From Chryseobacterium sp. 39-10 (GTDB lineage Bacteria; Bacteroidota; Bacteroidia; Flavobacteriales; Weeksellaceae), in assembly GCA_001898255.1 (NCBI GenBank), contig MKTK01000010.1, positions 1-64,000 of the forward strand: a DNA stretch of 64,000 bases, given 5' to 3'. Within the stretch, counting starts at the first letter, position 1. Each line of letters opens with the position of its first letter. Below, piece after piece: positions 62,227-64,000 of the stretch. The notes under the pieces were generated by a model, which was not told the origin of the DNA, made no database searches, and was given only the letters and a program-made list of their open reading frames with translations. Position numbers and translations under genes: made by a program.

Positions 62227-63177
62227 TTATTGGGGTTTAATGGCTACATAATCTTTCGGGCTTTTGCCGAAATTCAGTTTATGATCTACTGCCGCAGAAA
62301 TAAAGCTCTTCAACTCGTCAAGAATTTTTTGCTTATACGTTGGTTTATAATAAATGAGGGAAATTTCACGGTAAGGAAATGGAGCACGGAAACGTTTTAC
62401 TTTTTCTTTTTGTTCCTCTGAAAGCTGTTCCACTGCAAGTTCGGGCAAAATGCTTACGCCGCCTAGTTTATCCACCATCTGGATCAGCGTATTGATATTC
62501 GATGCCACAAACTCCAAGTTTTTTGGTTTCATTGAATTTTCGCGCAGTTCACAAATATTCTCAAACTGGGTTCGCAGGCAATTCCCTTCTTCCAGAAGCC
62601 ACACTTTCTGCACATCAATCTCTTCAGGCACCACAAAGCTATCTTCCTTTTCCGCGCCTGCTTCGCTTGTATAAAGCATCAACTCTTCATTAAAGAGGTG
62701 ATCGTGGTAAAACTCATTGGAGGCCGCATACGGTGTAGAGATAATTCCGGCATCAAGTTCACCTGTTTTTAAAGCTTTAATGATGTTGTCGGTAGTCATT
62801 TCTTTCACCTGGAGCTGAATTTTGGTATGAATTTTCAGAAAATCAAAAATTTCGCTTGGCAAAATAAAACCGGATACGGTAGGGATTATTCCCAGGTTCA
62901 GTTTTCCTGCAAGAACATTATTAAGCAAGCTGGCTTTATTCTTCAACTCATTTATAGAATCTATCACTTTCTTCGCTTCCGCGATAATCTGAATCCCTAC
63001 ATCGGTAGTGCGAATAGGATGTGTAGTTCGGTCAAAAATCTTCACTTCAAGCTCGTCTTCGAACTTTTGGATCATTGCACTTAATGTAGGTTGGGTAATA
63101 AAGCATGCCTGTGCTGCATTACCGAAATGTTTATATTTATCTACTGCGATAAGATATTCCAGTTGTTGAATGTTCAT
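62227..63177 (-). CDS. oxyR: OxyR-type LysR-family peroxide regulator
   Basis: A 316-aa LysR-type transcription factor. The N-terminal winged HTH is in MNIQQLEYLIAVDKYKHFGN and the AAQACFITQPTLSAMIQKFE segment. The effector domain carries two cysteines eight residues apart, C200 and C209 (NCLRTQFENICE), matching the peroxide-sensing C199/C208 pair of E. coli OxyR. The start was moved from a GTG at 63198, inside the promoter box, to the ATG at 63177. It is divergent from a catalase gene, its expected target. Confidence 0.94.
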   Translation of the reverse strand: MNIQQLEYLIAVDKYKHFGNAAQACFITQPTLSAMIQKFEDELEVKIFDRTTHPIRTTDVGIQIIAEAKKVIDSINELKNKASLLNNVLAGKLNLGIIPTVSGFILPSEIFDFLKIHTKIQLQVKEMTTDNIIKALKTGELDAGIISTPYAASNEFYHDHLFNEELMLYTSEAGAEKEDSFVVPEEIDVQKVWLLEEGNCLRTQFENICELRENSMKPKNLEFVASNINTLIQMVDKLGGVSILPELAVEQLSEEQKEKVKRFRAPFPYREISLIYYKPTYKQKILDELKSFISAAVDHKLNFGKSPKDYVAIKPQ

Positions 63178-63197
63178 TTGATTAATAATGTCTATCA

Positions 63198-63227
63198 CAA
63201 AGATAGGGCATATTTGCCGTACTTCAA
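63198..63227 (-). promoter_or_regulatory. oxyR promoter
   Basis: On the minus strand TTG (63225-63227), 19 nt and TATCTTTG (63198-63205) match the consensus. It overlaps the catalase promoter, so both divergent genes share about 50 bp of control DNA. Confidence 0.7.
63207..63218. promoter_or_regulatory. Candidate OxyR operator between oxyR and catalase
   Basis: GGCATATTTGCC is an inverted repeat (GGCA-N4-TGCC) lying between the two -7 boxes and over the catalase -33 TTTG. Position suits a LysR-type site; it does not match the full E. coli OxyR consensus. Confidence 0.4.
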
Positions 63228-63246
63228 TAATTTTTAAATAATTTTG
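63214..63246 (+). promoter_or_regulatory. Catalase promoter
   Basis: TTG (63214-63216), 22 nt and TAATTTTG (63239-63246) match the consensus, 20 nt before the catalase ATG at 63267. Confidence 0.65.
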
Positions 63247-63266
63247 AGCAATAAAATGATCTCATC

Positions 63267-64000
63267 ATGAAAGACAAAAAACTCACCAACTCAGCGGGCA
63301 TTCCCTATTTCGAACATCAAGATTCGCAGACAGTAGGCGCAAGAGGACCTGTGTTATTACAGGATTTTATACTTCAGCAAAACTTGGCGCATTTTGTTCG
63401 TGAAAGGATTCCTGAAAGAATTGTACACGCCAAAGGCACCGGTGCCTACGGAACTTTTACCGTGACACATGATATTTCTAAATATACCAAAGCAAAGTTA
63501 TTTGATAAGGTTGGAAATACTTGTCGCATGTTTGCTAGGTTTTCAACCGTAGGTGGTGAAAAAGGAAGTGCTGATACAGAACGGGACCCACGCGGTTTTG
63601 CCCTTAAATTCTATACTGAAGATGGCAACTGGGATTTGGTGGGAAACAACACCCCCGTTTTCTTTATAAAAGATGCCAAAAAATTTCCTGACTTTATCCA
63701 TACCCAAAAGCGGGTGCCTAAAACGAACCTGAAAAGCGCAACCATGATGTGGGATTTCTGGAGTTTAAACCCGGAATCTCTTCACCAGGTTCTCATTTTA
63801 ATGTCGGATCGCGGAACACCTCACGGATATAGACACATGCACGGATTTGGCTCTCATACCTTCTCGATGATCAATGCCGATAATGAACGAATTTGGGTGA
63901 AATTCCACTTTAAATCTAAACAAGGCATTAAAAATTTTAGCAATGACGAGGCCGTAAAAATGAAGGGTGAAAATCCTGATTTTGCACAGGAAGATTTAAT
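63267..64000 (+). CDS. katA: Catalase, 3' end beyond the window
   Basis: A monofunctional haem catalase that splits hydrogen peroxide. The frame is open from the ATG at 63267 to the right edge (244 codons), so the ORF track, which needs a stop, omits it. The catalytic His is H54 in [13 protein letters not shown]. The haem-side Asn is N127 or N128 in [11 protein letters not shown], and [20 protein letters not shown] and [14 protein letters not shown]-type sequence (here [16 protein letters not shown]) are family hallmarks. The C-terminal half is missing. It is divergent from oxyR, which should activate it. Confidence 0.95.
   Translation, partial: MKDKKLTNSAGIPYFEHQDSQTVGARGPVLLQDFILQQNLAHFVRERIPERIVHAKGTGAYGTFTVTHDISKYTKAKLFDKVGNTCRMFARFSTVGGEKGSADTERDPRGFALKFYTEDGNWDLVGNNTPVFFIKDAKKFPDFIHTQKRVPKTNLKSATMMWDFWSLNPESLHQVLILMSDRGTPHGYRHMHGFGSHTFSMINADNERIWVKFHFKSKQGIKNFSNDEAVKMKGENPDFAQEDL

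Noticed and set aside
1-64000. rRNA, tRNA, CRISPR arrays, prophage or plasmid origins
   Set aside because: Reading both strands showed no tRNA cloverleaf signatures, no regularly spaced direct repeats and no phage or replication genes; a tRNAscan or CRISPR search would settle it.

Overview
The window is low-GC chromosomal DNA from a flavobacterium (phylum Bacteroidota), most likely family Weeksellaceae (Chryseobacterium, Kaistella, Epilithonimonas or a relative). This rests on the SusC/SusD pair, flavobacterial ExbB/ExbD/ExbD/TonB, BshC (bacillithiol), a GYDIA-type GHMP kinase, secreted proteins cut after an Ala-Gln junction, weak Shine-Dalgarno signals, and many -7 boxes of the form TAnnTTTG, some with an upstream TTG. 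The genus is inferred, not proven. No rRNA, tRNA, CRISPR array, prophage or complete insertion sequence was seen.

Layout. 0.1-6.1 kb, minus strand: exbB-exbD-exbD-tonB, a terminator, then a tiny membrane protein, a PstS-like lipoprotein and a periplasmic TPR protein. 6.3-16.8 kb: housekeeping and envelope genes (leuS, a lone GT2 glycosyltransferase, an O-methyltransferase/NlpC-P60/waaA operon, an OmpA-type lipoprotein, tilS, dsbD). 16.9-21.0 kb: an accessory island with a frameshifted TPR-membrane-AraC regulator, two secreted proteins, an HTH protein and a small unknown. 21.2-30.3 kb, minus strand: pckA, then bshC-LysM/PBP-fabD-GYDIA kinase, and a putative porin. 30.4-34.9 kb: an orphan SusC/SusD pair. 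35.1-39.7 kb: rimP-nusA-infB with a hairpin-bearing leader.

40.0-57.5 kb, plus strand: a large surface-polysaccharide locus. It contains ugd, a polytopic membrane protein, an ABC exporter (wzm/wzt), an FkbM methyltransferase, a WbsX/GH99-like protein, eight GT2-type glycosyltransferases, one GT-B glycosyltransferase, a second methyltransferase, a 64-aa unknown and asnB. UDP-sugars are oxidised by Ugd, glycans are built by the transferases and exported by Wzm/Wzt, whose C-terminal domain probably reads a chain-end modification. AsnB may amidate a uronic acid or another precursor. Many junctions overlap by 1-14 nt, pointing to one long transcript from a good promoter just before wzm.

57.5-64.0 kb: trpS, a YjjG-like HAD phosphatase, a 44-aa gene absent from the ORF track, an ECF sigma factor, a small secreted protein, metK with a leader of roughly 130 nt, and a divergent oxyR/catalase pair; the catalase runs off the right edge.

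The most unusual items are the mosaic polysaccharide locus, the TonB-linked PstS-like/TPR unit, the frameshifted regulator island, the small unlisted gene, and the structured leaders of rimP and metK. Several TTG/GTG starts in the ORF track lie inside predicted promoters and were moved downstream.
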